DNA of 64,000 nucleotides from Kribbella italica (GTDB lineage Bacteria; Actinomycetota; Actinomycetes; Propionibacteriales; Kribbellaceae). The position numbers were made by a program, and so were the translations under genes. The notes under the pieces were generated by a model. It was not told where the DNA came from. It did no database searches and worked only from the letters and a program-made list of their open reading frames with translations. Location: positions 806,001 through 870,000 of the forward strand of contig NZ_JACHMY010000001.1 in assembly GCF_014205135.1 (NCBI RefSeq), read 5' to 3'. Shown piece after piece: positions 54,974 to 63,526 of this stretch; the first letter of the stretch is position 1; each line of letters opens with the position of its first letter.

Positions 54974-56884
54974 TCACGTACTGACTCCCAGCGCCCCCAG
55001 GTGGCGGCACCAGGTCTCCAACGTCAACAGCTGCCAGATCTGCTTGGAGTTGTCCTCGCGGCCGGCCCGCTCGTCCTCGACCAGCCGGGCCACTGCCTGC
55101 TGCTGGAGGAACCCGCTGCCGACCAGGTCGCCGTTCAGCAGGACGTCGTCCACCAGTTCGCGCAGGTCGTTGCCGATCCAGGCCCGCAGCGGAGCGCTGA
55201 ACGAGGCCTTCGGCCGGTAGATGATCTCCTTCGGCAGCCAGGCCTCGGCCGCGCGTTTCAGCGCGAGCTTGCCCTGGCGGCCGCGGATCTTGTCCCGGCC
55301 CGGGATCGAGAAGGCCGCCCGGACCACCTCGGGATCGACGAACGGCGTCCGGACCTCGGTGGAGGCCGCCATGCTGGACCGGTCGGTGTAGGCGAGGTTC
55401 AGGCCGGGCAGGAACATCCGCGTGTCGGCCAGGCACATCCGGTTCACGTGGTCGTCGAGCGTGGTGTCGTAGTAGAGGTCGCTGTGCTCGGCCATCAGCT
55501 TCCCGACGTACGGCTCGAGGTCGGGGCTCAGGAGTCCGGCCAGGCCGTCCTCGTCGTACATGGTGTAGCTGCGCCGGAACGCGGCCTCCTCGGGCAGGTT
55601 CGCGAAGGTGAGGAACCGCTTCGACCAACGGGCGTAGCGCAGGCCGCGGCCGTTCGCGGTGACCGGCAGGCGCCGTACGGCGGGACCGATCAGCCCGTTG
55701 CGGACGACGCCCGGCAACTGCTGGTAGCGGGCCCCCATCACACTGGCCAGGTGCTTGCGGTAGCCGCCGAACAGTTCGTCGGCGCCCATCCCGGACAGCA
55801 GCACCTTCACGCCGGCGTCGCGGGCCGCGTCGCACATCAGCAGCGTGTTGATCGCCGCCGGGTCGCCGATCGGTTCGTCCAAGATGTCGACGATCCGGGG
55901 GAGCAGTTCGACCACGTCCGGCGCGATCTCGATCTCGTGCAGGTCGATCCCGAACCGGGCCGCCACCTTGCGGGCGTAGATCGCGTCGTCGGGCATCGCC
56001 TCGAGCCGCTGGTCCTCCGCGCGGAAGGTGATCGTGTAGGCGTCGATGCCGGGATCGCTGCGCTGGGCCAGGACGGTCACGAGGCTCGAGTCGAGTCCAC
56101 CGCTGAGAAAGGTCGAGACCGGTACGTCGGCCACCAGGTGGGCCGCGACGGACTCCTCGATCACCTGACGCAGGTCCGCGGGCGGCCCGGCCGCCGCCTC
56201 GGCGGCGACGTCGGCCACCCGCCAGTATGTTTCCCGCCGGCTGCTTCCGTCCGGCCGGAACTCGGCCCACGAACCGGGCGGGAGTTTCTCCACGCCCTCG
56301 ATCGCGCACTGCTGCTCGGGCAGCCAGTAGTAGAGCATCGACGCGATCAGCGCCCCGGGATCGGTCCGCAGCTCCGGGCCGACCGCGGCGACGAGCGCCT
56401 TCAGCTCGGAGGCGAACACCACGCCTCCCTGACGGTTCAGGAAGTACAGCGGCTTGATGCCCATCGGGTCGCGGGCGAGGAAGAGACTGCCGGACTGCTC
56501 GTCCAGCATCGCGAACGCGAACATGCCGCGGAACCGGGGCAGCGCCGCCGGCCCCCAGCGACGCCAGGCCTCCAGCACGACCTCGGTGTCGGAACTGGTC
56601 CGGAAGGTGACGCCGGACTGGGTCAGCTCGGCCCGCAGTTCCTTGTAGTTGTACAGCTCGCCGTTGTAGCTGATCGTCAGGCCCTGGTGGGACAACGGCT
56701 GGTCGGCCGCTTCGGACAGGTCGATGATCGAGAGCCGGCGGTGCGCGAGGTAAGCGCTGATCCGGCCGTCCTCGACCCGGTGGATGCCGGACGCGTCGGG
56801 GCCACGGTGAGCGATCCGGTCACTCATCGTCTCGGCGAGCGCGAGGCCGTCGTGCTGCTGGTAGCAGCCGGCGATTCCGCACAC
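54974..56884 (-). CDS. asnB: Asparagine synthase-type glutamine amidotransferase
   Basis: This 636-residue AsnB-like enzyme has an N-terminal class II glutaminase domain starting at Cys2 (GTG 56884, then TGC; CGIAGCY, RGPDASG, SYNGELYNYKELR) and an ATP-dependent synthetase domain (STFLSGGLDSSLV, GMGADELFGGYRKHL). In surface-polysaccharide clusters, homologues (for example WbpS-like proteins) amidate hexuronic acids instead of aspartate. That fits the adjacent sugar dehydrogenase, but free asparagine synthesis cannot be excluded. Confidence 0.9.
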   Translation of the reverse strand: MCGIAGCYQQHDGLALAETMSDRIAHRGPDASGIHRVEDGRISAYLAHRRLSIIDLSEAADQPLSHQGLTISYNGELYNYKELRAELTQSGVTFRTSSDTEVVLEAWRRWGPAALPRFRGMFAFAMLDEQSGSLFLARDPMGIKPLYFLNRQGGVVFASELKALVAAVGPELRTDPGALIASMLYYWLPEQQCAIEGVEKLPPGSWAEFRPDGSSRRETYWRVADVAAEAAAGPPADLRQVIEESVAAHLVADVPVSTFLSGGLDSSLVTVLAQRSDPGIDAYTITFRAEDQRLEAMPDDAIYARKVAARFGIDLHEIEIAPDVVELLPRIVDILDEPIGDPAAINTLLMCDAARDAGVKVLLSGMGADELFGGYRKHLASVMGARYQQLPGVVRNGLIGPAVRRLPVTANGRGLRYARWSKRFLTFANLPEEAAFRRSYTMYDEDGLAGLLSPDLEPYVGKLMAEHSDLYYDTTLDDHVNRMCLADTRMFLPGLNLAYTDRSSMAASTEVRTPFVDPEVVRAAFSIPGRDKIRGRQGKLALKRAAEAWLPKEIIYRPKASFSAPLRAWIGNDLRELVDDVLLNGDLVGSGFLQQQAVARLVEDERAGREDNSKQIWQLLTLETWCRHLGALGVST

Positions 56885-56885
56885 G

Positions 56886-58130
56886 TCAGGACCTCGCTGT
56901 CCGCGCCGTGGCGCCGTCCACCGGGCGGCCGGCCCAGTCCCGGCGACCGGTCAGCCGGTCGAAGACCCCGACGTAGGCCTTCTGCTGGTGCTTCCAGGCG
57001 AGCTTGGTCTCGACGAGCTCGCGGCCCAGCCGGCCCATCCGGCGGCGGCGGACCTCGTCGTCCAGCAGGTCGACGATCGCTTCGGCGTACTGCGTGACGT
57101 CGTTCGGCTCCACGTAGACGGCGGCCTCGCCGGCCGAGACCCTGGTCTCGCGCAGGTCGAACGCGACCACCGGCAGCTCGAAGGCCATGTACTCCATCGT
57201 CTTGTTCATCGTGGAGACATCGTTGAGCGGGTTCTTCGGATCCGGCGACAGCCCGAGATCGGCGGTCGACATCACCGCCTGCACCGTCTCGTCCGGCACC
57301 CGGCCGGTGAACTCGACGTGGTCGCCCAGGCCGAGCTCGTCGCGCAGCGCCACCACCTCGTCGAAGCAGTCGCCACTGCCCATCAGGGTGAAGGCGACGT
57401 CGGTGCGGCCGAGCTTGTTGACCACCTGGTCGGCCGCCCGGACGACGATGTCGACGCCGTCCTGCGGGCCCATCACGCCGATGTAGGCGACCAGGTACCG
57501 GTGGCCGCGCCGCCGCGACTCGTCGGCCTGACCGCGGCGCAGCTTGTCCGGATCGGGGCCGGTCCGGACGACGGTGACGTCGTCCGGCGCCTTGCCGCTG
57601 CGGGTGATCGCGAGGTCGCGGTAGGAGTCGTTGGTCGAGGTGACCTGGTCGGCCGTGCGGTGCGTCCTCCGCTCGAGGAACCGCAGTCCCTTGTACGGCA
57701 GGCCCGCCGCGTCCGGGAACCGGGACTGGTACAGCTCGGGACACAGGTCGTGGTGGTCGAAGACGAACCGGGTGCCGTCGAGCCGGCGCAGCAGAAGGGC
57801 GATCGGCCAGAAGATGTCCGGCGGGTTGCAGGCCTGCAGGACCTGGAACTTCCCCTGCCGGCGGGCCCGCAGGACGAGCAGGAGCGTCATCAGGAACGAG
57901 TACACGTACTCGCCGACGTACCCGAGCTTGCTGCCGCCGGGCGAGTATCCGCGGTACTTGTACATCTTGACGTCGTCGATGACGTGGTACGCCGGGTCGT
58001 CCGGTCCCTTCGGGCAGACCACGGTGACGTCGTACCCGGCACCGACCAGCGCCTTGCACTCCAGCCAGACCCGCCGGTCGAAGGGGACGTGCAGGTTCTG
58101 GATGATGATCAGGACCCTCGGACCGGTCAC
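56886..58130 (-). CDS. GT4-family glycosyltransferase (exopolysaccharide)
   Basis: This 414-residue GT-B enzyme starts VTGPRVLIIIQNLHVPFDRR, a hallmark of a widespread exopolysaccharide transferase group, with QACNPPDIFWPIALLLRRL, FDHHDLCPELYQSRF and the C-terminal MEYMAFELPVVAFDLRETR with the donor-site Glu. The start is GTG 58130, overlapping the dehydrogenase stop. The next gene (AsnB) starts 1 base after its stop. Confidence 0.9.
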   Translation of the reverse strand: MTGPRVLIIIQNLHVPFDRRVWLECKALVGAGYDVTVVCPKGPDDPAYHVIDDVKMYKYRGYSPGGSKLGYVGEYVYSFLMTLLLVLRARRQGKFQVLQACNPPDIFWPIALLLRRLDGTRFVFDHHDLCPELYQSRFPDAAGLPYKGLRFLERRTHRTADQVTSTNDSYRDLAITRSGKAPDDVTVVRTGPDPDKLRRGQADESRRRGHRYLVAYIGVMGPQDGVDIVVRAADQVVNKLGRTDVAFTLMGSGDCFDEVVALRDELGLGDHVEFTGRVPDETVQAVMSTADLGLSPDPKNPLNDVSTMNKTMEYMAFELPVVAFDLRETRVSAGEAAVYVEPNDVTQYAEAIVDLLDDEVRRRRMGRLGRELVETKLAWKHQQKAYVGVFDRLTGRRDWAGRPVDGATARTARS

Positions 58131-59449
58131 CAGCCCACTCCCTCGTACCCCGGCAGGGCCTCGACGCCCGCGCCGAGCCGGCCGCTGAGGTCGATCGTCC
58201 GGGCCGGCGGGTGCACGAGCAGCGCCTCGACCACCTGGGTGTCGGTGCTGGAGACCAGTGCCAGGTCGGCGCCGCGCAGCGCCTCGACCGGGTCGTCGGT
58301 GAGCACCCGTTGCAGGTGCGGCAGCTTCGACTCGACGTGCCGCTTGTTGGCCCCGACCAACCGGCTCGGGTTGACGATCGAGTCGTAGATCCGCAGGTTG
58401 TAGCCCTTGCCGATCAGCCGCTCGGCCAGCTCGACGCTCGGGCTCTCCCGCAGGTCGTCGGTCGCGGTCTTGAAGCTCAGCCCGAGCAGGGCCACCTCGC
58501 GCCCCGGGCCGGCGACGACCCGGTCGACGACGTCGCGGACGGTCAGCTCGTTGCTGGCCAGCGTGCCGGCCAGCAACGGAAGGTCGGTGTCGTTCGTCCG
58601 GGCCAGGTGCAGCACCGAACGCAGGTCCTTCGGCAGGCACGATCCGCCGAACGCGAAGCCCGGCCGCAGGTAGTACGGCGAGATGTTCAGGCTGGTGTCC
58701 TGGCAGAACAGCCGCATCACCTCGCGCGCGTCGACCTCGTAGTGCCGCAGGATCCGGCCCATCTCGTTGGCGAACGACACCTTGGTGGCGTGGAACGCGT
58801 TGCACGCGTACTTGAGCGCCTCCGCGGTCCGGACGTCGACCACCTGGACCGGCGTGGCCAGGAAGCCGAACAACTCGGTCAGCGCCTGGCCGGCCCGCGG
58901 GTCCGACGTACCGACCACCACGAACGGCGGCGCGAAGAAGTCGGCCAGACCGGTCCCCTCGCGGAGGAACTCGGGGCACATCGCCGCGGCGAAACTGAAG
59001 CCGTCGACCGGTGGCTCCGCGGCCAGCACCGGCTCGACGACCGTGTCGACCGTGCCGGGCGGGACGGTACTGCGGATGACGATGCTGTGCACGCCGGACG
59101 CCGGCGGCCGGACGCTCCGGGCCGCCGCCGCGATGTCCTGCACCGCGCGGCGGATGTAGGTGAGATCGGTACTGCCACTGGAGGTCGACGGCGTCCCCAC
59201 ACAGATCAAGGAGACGTCCGCCCCGTCCAGGGCGATCAGTGGATCAGTGGTCGCATGCAACCTTCCCGCGGCGACCCCGGCGGCCATCAGCTCGTCCAGA
59301 CCGGGTTCGACCACCGGGCTGCGACCGGCGGTGATCGGATCGACCTTCGCGGCGTCGACGTCCACACCCCAGACGTCGTGGCCGTTGCCCGCCAGGCAGG
59401 CGGCAGTCACCGACCCCACGTAGCCCAAGCCGAATACGGCAACCTTCAT
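58127..59449 (-). CDS. GDP-mannose 6-dehydrogenase-like nucleotide-sugar dehydrogenase (AlgD type)
   Basis: This 440-residue enzyme oxidises C6 of an NDP-sugar to a uronic acid in two NAD+ steps. It starts MKVAVFGLGYVGSVTAACLA and has the catalytic Cys271 in RPGFAFGGSCLPKDLRSV. The stretches NAFHATKVSFANEMG, LNISPYYLRPGFAFGGSCLP and GLSFKTATDDLRESPSVELA resemble AlgD more than UDP-glucose dehydrogenase. The substrate, GDP-mannose, is inferred from that resemblance. ATG 59449 has GGGGGG six bases upstream and is preferred to GTG 59461. First gene of the leftward operon. Confidence 0.87.
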   Translation of the reverse strand: MKVAVFGLGYVGSVTAACLAGNGHDVWGVDVDAAKVDPITAGRSPVVEPGLDELMAAGVAAGRLHATTDPLIALDGADVSLICVGTPSTSSGSTDLTYIRRAVQDIAAAARSVRPPASGVHSIVIRSTVPPGTVDTVVEPVLAAEPPVDGFSFAAAMCPEFLREGTGLADFFAPPFVVVGTSDPRAGQALTELFGFLATPVQVVDVRTAEALKYACNAFHATKVSFANEMGRILRHYEVDAREVMRLFCQDTSLNISPYYLRPGFAFGGSCLPKDLRSVLHLARTNDTDLPLLAGTLASNELTVRDVVDRVVAGPGREVALLGLSFKTATDDLRESPSVELAERLIGKGYNLRIYDSIVNPSRLVGANKRHVESKLPHLQRVLTDDPVEALRGADLALVSSTDTQVVEALLVHPPARTIDLSGRLGAGVEALPGYEGVGW

Positions 59450-59525
59450 AACGCCCCCCACTAGCTCATCGGCGCACGACTCGCTGCTTGGCGGCAGCGT
59501 CCAAGAGAGCAGCGGTGCGGTGCGC

Positions 59526-59552
59526 CTGATACAAGAAATCTCGATGTATCAG
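59526..59552. promoter_or_regulatory. Inverted repeat CTGATACA-N11-TGTATCAG at the divergent promoter
   Basis: The arms are perfect over 8 bp (59526-59533 and 59545-59552) around AGAAATCTCGA. The repeat lies in the 180-base gap between the leftward polysaccharide operon and the rightward nucleotide-sugar cassette, in the least GC-rich part. It has the form of an operator for a dimeric regulator controlling both. Confidence 0.65.
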
Positions 59553-59629
59553 ATCGGGGAGCCGCGGATCTGTAGTAGTCGGAAGCCGGAAAGTGGTCCG
59601 GCCCGCTGGACTGCGGCGAGGAGATGTCG

Positions 59630-60697
59630 ATGAAGGTTCTGGTCACCGGGGATCGCGGCTACATCGGTGCGGTGCTCGTCCCCTTCTTGCGCGCTGCCGG
59701 CCACCAGGTCGACGGCCTGGACGTCGGTCTGTACGAGGGGTGTGACCTGCTGGGCGGCCCGGACCCGATCGGCGACCGGGCGCCGCGCGACATGCGGGAC
59801 GTCGGTCCCGAGGAGCTGGCCGGCTACGACGCCGTCGTGTGCCTGGCCGCCCTGTCCAACGATCCGCTCGGCCACCTCAACCGGGACACCACCTACTCGG
59901 TGAACCTGGACGGGACGCTGCGGGTGGCGGCCGCGGCGAAGTCCGCCGGCGTCGAGCGGTTCCTGTTCGCCTCGTCCTGCAGCCTGTACGGCGCCGCCGG
60001 CTCCGAGGCGGTCGGCGAGGACGCCGAGCTGTTCCCCGTCACGCCGTACGGCGAGACGAAAGCCCTGGCGGAGAAGGAGTTGTCGAAGCTCGCCGACGAC
60101 AACTTCAGCCCGACGTACCTGCGCAACGCCACCGCGTACGGCGCGTCCACCCGGCTGCGGCTGGACATCGTGGTGAACAACCTGACCGCGATCGCGCTGA
60201 CCACCGGCCAGATCCGGATGGAGAGCGACGGCTCGCCGTGGCGCCCGCTGGTGCACATCGAGGACATCAGCCGCGCGTTCCTCACCGCCCTGGAGGCACC
60301 GCGCGAGCTGGTCCACGACGAGGCGTTCAACGTCGGCCGGCCCGAGGACGTCGTCCAGGTCCGCGACATCGCCGAGATGGTCGGCGAGGCGGTTCCCGGG
60401 TCGGAGGTGTCGTTCGCCGAAGGCGCCGGGCCGGACCTGCGCAACTACAAGGTCGACTTCAGCAAGCTCGGCGACACGTTCCCCGAGCTGAAGCTGCGGT
60501 GGACGGTGCGCGACGGGGTCGAGGAGCTCGCCGCGGCGTACCGGCAGCACGGCCTGACGCTCGACGACTTCAACTCCGCGCAGTTCGTCCGGCTCCGCCG
60601 GATCAACCAGCTGCTGGAGCTCGGACTGGTCGACGACCAGCTCCGCCGGCAGACCACCGACCAGTTCCCGGCACCCGTTCTCGAGGAGACGCACTGA
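59630..60697 (+). CDS. NAD-dependent nucleotide-sugar epimerase/dehydratase (extended SDR)
   Basis: This 355-residue extended SDR has the NAD motif TGDRGYIGAVLVPFL, the catalytic Ser (ASSCSLYG) and YGETK in place of YxxxK (Tyr and Lys present), and the region RPLVHIEDISRAF. ATG 59630 has GAGGAG 6 bases upstream; ATG 59624 is too close to it. The C-terminal about 40 residues (FNSAQFVRLRRINQLLELG) are longer than usual. It probably epimerises or dehydrates the sugar used by the next enzymes. Confidence 0.88.
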   Translation: MKVLVTGDRGYIGAVLVPFLRAAGHQVDGLDVGLYEGCDLLGGPDPIGDRAPRDMRDVGPEELAGYDAVVCLAALSNDPLGHLNRDTTYSVNLDGTLRVAAAAKSAGVERFLFASSCSLYGAAGSEAVGEDAELFPVTPYGETKALAEKELSKLADDNFSPTYLRNATAYGASTRLRLDIVVNNLTAIALTTGQIRMESDGSPWRPLVHIEDISRAFLTALEAPRELVHDEAFNVGRPEDVVQVRDIAEMVGEAVPGSEVSFAEGAGPDLRNYKVDFSKLGDTFPELKLRWTVRDGVEELAAAYRQHGLTLDDFNSAQFVRLRRINQLLELGLVDDQLRRQTTDQFPAPVLEETH

Positions 60698-61929
60698 TGG
60701 CGGAAACACTCGGCTGCCGCCTTTGCGGGCAGCCCCTGACACGTACGTTCGTGGACCTCGGCATGTCGCCGCCGTGCGAGAGCTACCTGCGCGCGGACCA
60801 GCTCGACGAGGGGGAGACGTTCTACCCCTTGCACGTGCGGATCTGTGACAGCTGCCTGCTGGTCCAGCTGCCGGCGTACGTCGCGGCCGACGACGTGTTC
60901 AGCGACTACCTGTACTTCTCGTCGTACTCGACCAGCTGGGTGGAGCACGCGAGGCGGTTCGTCGCCGACATGCAGGAGCGGCTCGGTCTCGGTCCCGACA
61001 GTCTCGTGACCGAGGCGGCCAGCAACGACGGCTACCTGCTGCAGCACGCCGTCGCACTCGGCATCCCCGTCCTGGGGATCGAGCCGGCCGCGAACATCGC
61101 CGAGGTGGCCAACCAGAAGGGCATCCGGACCGAGAGCTACTTCCTCGGCGAACGGACCGGCCAGGACGCGGCCGCCCGGCACGGGCAGGCGGACCTTGTC
61201 GTCGGCAACAACGTGTTCGCGCACGTGCCGGACATCGTCGACTTCGCCAAGGGCCTGCGCGCGCTGGTGAAGGACGACGGTCTGGTGTCGCTGGAGTTCC
61301 CGCATCTGCTGCGGCTGATCGAGCGCCGGCAGTACGACACGATCTACCACGAGCACTACCAGTACCTGACGCTGCGGACCGCCGCGCTCGCGCTCGAGAA
61401 GGCCGGCCTGAAGGTCGTCGACGTCCAGGAGCTCGCCAGTCACGGCGGCTCGCTGCGCGTCTTCTCGACGCCGGCCGAGACGGCGGGGGAGCCCACCGAA
61501 CTGGTGCTGAAGGTCCTGAAGGACGAGGCGGACGCCGGGCTGCACTCGGTCGAGGGCCACGACGGGTTCGCCCAGGACGTGTTCGCGATCAAGGCCGACC
61601 TGGTCGAGTTCCTGGTCGGCGCGGCCCGCGAGGGCAAGTCCGTCGCGGGGTACGGAGCGCCGGGCAAGGGGAACACGCTGCTGAACCACTGCGGGGTCCG
61701 CGAGGACCTGCTGCCGTTCACGGTCGACCGCAGCCCGCACAAGCACGGCATGTACCTGCCCGGGACACACATCCCGATCCATCCGCCGGAGCGGCTCGCC
61801 GAGGTCCGCCCCGACTACATCGTGATCCTGCCGTGGAACCTGCGGGAGGAGATCGTGCACCAGCTCGGCTCTGCACGGGAGTGGGGCGCGCGGTTCGTCG
61901 TCCCGATCCCGCGCCTCGAAGTGATCTGA
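60697..61929 (+). CDS. Sugar C-methyltransferase (TylC3/NovU type)
   Basis: This 410-residue protein has an N-terminal zinc-binding domain (CRLCGQP and CDSCLLVQ), a SAM-binding domain (VTEAASNDGYLLQHAV, GIEPAANIAEVA, VVGNNVFAHVPDI) with HEHYQYLT, and the C-terminal methyltransferase domain (AGYGAPGKGNTLLNHCGV). Relatives C-methylate keto-sugars on NDP. ATG 60697 shares one base with the preceding stop (TGATG). Confidence 0.9.
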   Translation: MAETLGCRLCGQPLTRTFVDLGMSPPCESYLRADQLDEGETFYPLHVRICDSCLLVQLPAYVAADDVFSDYLYFSSYSTSWVEHARRFVADMQERLGLGPDSLVTEAASNDGYLLQHAVALGIPVLGIEPAANIAEVANQKGIRTESYFLGERTGQDAAARHGQADLVVGNNVFAHVPDIVDFAKGLRALVKDDGLVSLEFPHLLRLIERRQYDTIYHEHYQYLTLRTAALALEKAGLKVVDVQELASHGGSLRVFSTPAETAGEPTELVLKVLKDEADAGLHSVEGHDGFAQDVFAIKADLVEFLVGAAREGKSVAGYGAPGKGNTLLNHCGVREDLLPFTVDRSPHKHGMYLPGTHIPIHPPERLAEVRPDYIVILPWNLREEIVHQLGSAREWGARFVVPIPRLEVI

Positions 61930-61971
61930 CCCGCCGGCACGGACCGGCGTAACGACCAGGGGAGGGGTTCC

Positions 61972-62850
61972 ATGAAGGTCGTGATCTTCTGCGGGGGACT
62001 AGGGCTGCGGATGCGCAGCGGGGTCGACTCCGCACCGAAGCCGATGATGACGATCGGCGACCGGCCGGTCCTGTGGCACGTGATGCGCTACTACGCGCAC
62101 TTCGGCCACACCGAGTTCATCCTGTGCCTGGGGTTCGGCGGCGCGGCGGTGAAGGAGTACTTCCTGCGCTACGAGGAGACCCACTCGAACGACTTCGTGA
62201 TGACCAAGGGCGGGCAGCAGATCGAGCTGCTCGACTCCGACATCAGCGAGTGGAAGATCACCTTCGTCGACACCGGCATCGACACCAGCATCGGCGAACG
62301 GCTGCGCCGGGTGCGGCCGTACCTGGAGGACGACGACGTCTTCCTGGCCAACTACGGCGACGTGCTGACCGACGCACCGATGGACAAGATCGTCGACCAC
62401 GTGCTGGCCAGCGACATCACCGCGAGCCTGCTCGCCGTACCGCCGCAGGCGTCCTTCCACATCGTCGAGTTCGGCCCGGACGCCCGGATCAACGGGCTGC
62501 GTTCGGTCACCGAGCTGCCGCTGTGGATCAACGGCGGCTACTTCGTGCTGAAGAAGGAGGTCTTCGACGTCCTGCACTCCGGCGAGGACCTGGTCGGCGA
62601 CGCGTTCCCGCGGCTGGCCGCGATGCGGCGGCTGGAGGCGATTCCGCACCACGGCTTCTGGGCTCCGATGGACACGCTGAAGGAGCGGAGCCAGCTCGAG
62701 GAGATGTACCGGTCCGGGACCAAGCCGTGGGCGGTGTGGACCCGAGAGGCCCGCGATCTCAAGAGCCTGCCGCCGGCGGCCGAGCCGGCCGCCCGGCCCC
62801 GTGAGGTGGACGACTCCGACCTGTCGGCGCCTGCGGTGGTGGCGATCTGA
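61972..62850 (+). CDS. Glucose-1-phosphate cytidylyltransferase-like nucleotidyltransferase
   Basis: This 292-residue nucleotidyltransferase has a variant N-terminal loop (FCGGLGLRMRSGVDSAPKPM) and RfbF landmarks: RPVLWHVMRYYAHFGHTEF, CLGFGGAAVKEYFLRY, VDTGIDTSIGERLRRV and LANYGDVLTD. It probably makes a CDP-sugar. The C-terminal about 35 residues are Pro/Ala-rich and look dispensable. ATG 61972 follows a GGGGAGG-rich leader. Confidence 0.88.
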   Translation: MKVVIFCGGLGLRMRSGVDSAPKPMMTIGDRPVLWHVMRYYAHFGHTEFILCLGFGGAAVKEYFLRYEETHSNDFVMTKGGQQIELLDSDISEWKITFVDTGIDTSIGERLRRVRPYLEDDDVFLANYGDVLTDAPMDKIVDHVLASDITASLLAVPPQASFHIVEFGPDARINGLRSVTELPLWINGGYFVLKKEVFDVLHSGEDLVGDAFPRLAAMRRLEAIPHHGFWAPMDTLKERSQLEEMYRSGTKPWAVWTREARDLKSLPPAAEPAARPREVDDSDLSAPAVVAI

Positions 62851-63497
62851 TGCTGCCGTTCCAGCTCGGCCTCGGCGGCGGCCCGGTTCATCTGGTGGCC
62901 CTCGGCGCCCATCCCGACGACATCGAGATCGGCTGCGGGGGTACCTTGCTCCGGCTCGCCGAGACGGTGCCGGGCCTGACCGCCGAGTTCGTGATCGCGA
63001 CCGGTACGCCGGTCCGCCTGGAGGAGGCGCGCCGCGCGGCGGAGCTCTTCCTGCCCGGGTGCGAGGTGACGGTCACGTCGGCGGAGCTGCCGGACGGCCG
63101 GCTGCCGACGTACTGGGAGGACGTCAAGGAGCTGCTCGAGACGGCGGCCCGGGGACGTCGTCCCGACCTGGTGCTGGCGCCGAGCCGGACCGACGCCCAC
63201 CAGGACCACCGCTGCGTCGCCGAGTTGGCCACCACGGTGTGGCGCGACCACCTGGTCCTGAACTACGAGATTCCCAAGTGGGACGGGGACTTCAGCCGCC
63301 CGTGGCTGTACGTCGCCCTGACCGAGGAGCAGCTGCGCGAGAAGGTCGCGCGGCTGCACAAGGCCTACCCGTCGCAGGTCCCGCACGACTGGTTCGACGA
63401 AGAGGTCTTCGCCGGCCTGGCCCGGCTGCGCGGGATGGAGTGCCGGGCCCGGTACGCCGAGGCCTTCACGACCGCCAAAGCGACGGTGACGTGGTGA
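62850..63497 (+). CDS. PIG-L family deacetylase
   Basis: This 215-residue LmbE/PIG-L fold protein has the zinc and catalytic motif AHPDDIEIGCGG (His21, Asp23/24) and the second metal site APSRTDAHQDHRCVAE. Relatives remove N-acetyl groups from sugars. ATG 62850 shares one base with the preceding stop. Position in the cassette suggests it acts on the sugar nucleotide or a lipid-linked sugar. Confidence 0.9.
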   Translation: MLPFQLGLGGGPVHLVALGAHPDDIEIGCGGTLLRLAETVPGLTAEFVIATGTPVRLEEARRAAELFLPGCEVTVTSAELPDGRLPTYWEDVKELLETAARGRRPDLVLAPSRTDAHQDHRCVAELATTVWRDHLVLNYEIPKWDGDFSRPWLYVALTEEQLREKVARLHKAYPSQVPHDWFDEEVFAGLARLRGMECRARYAEAFTTAKATVTW

Positions 63498-63526
63498 CAG
63501 ACAGGATGCCCGGAGGGGGAGAAGTG

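Noticed and set aside
52764..56309. 1181-codon leftward reading joining AsnB region to the bi-domain oxidoreductase
   Set aside because: The first part is an out-of-frame reading of asnB; the oxidoreductase begins at ATG 54947 where family similarity starts.
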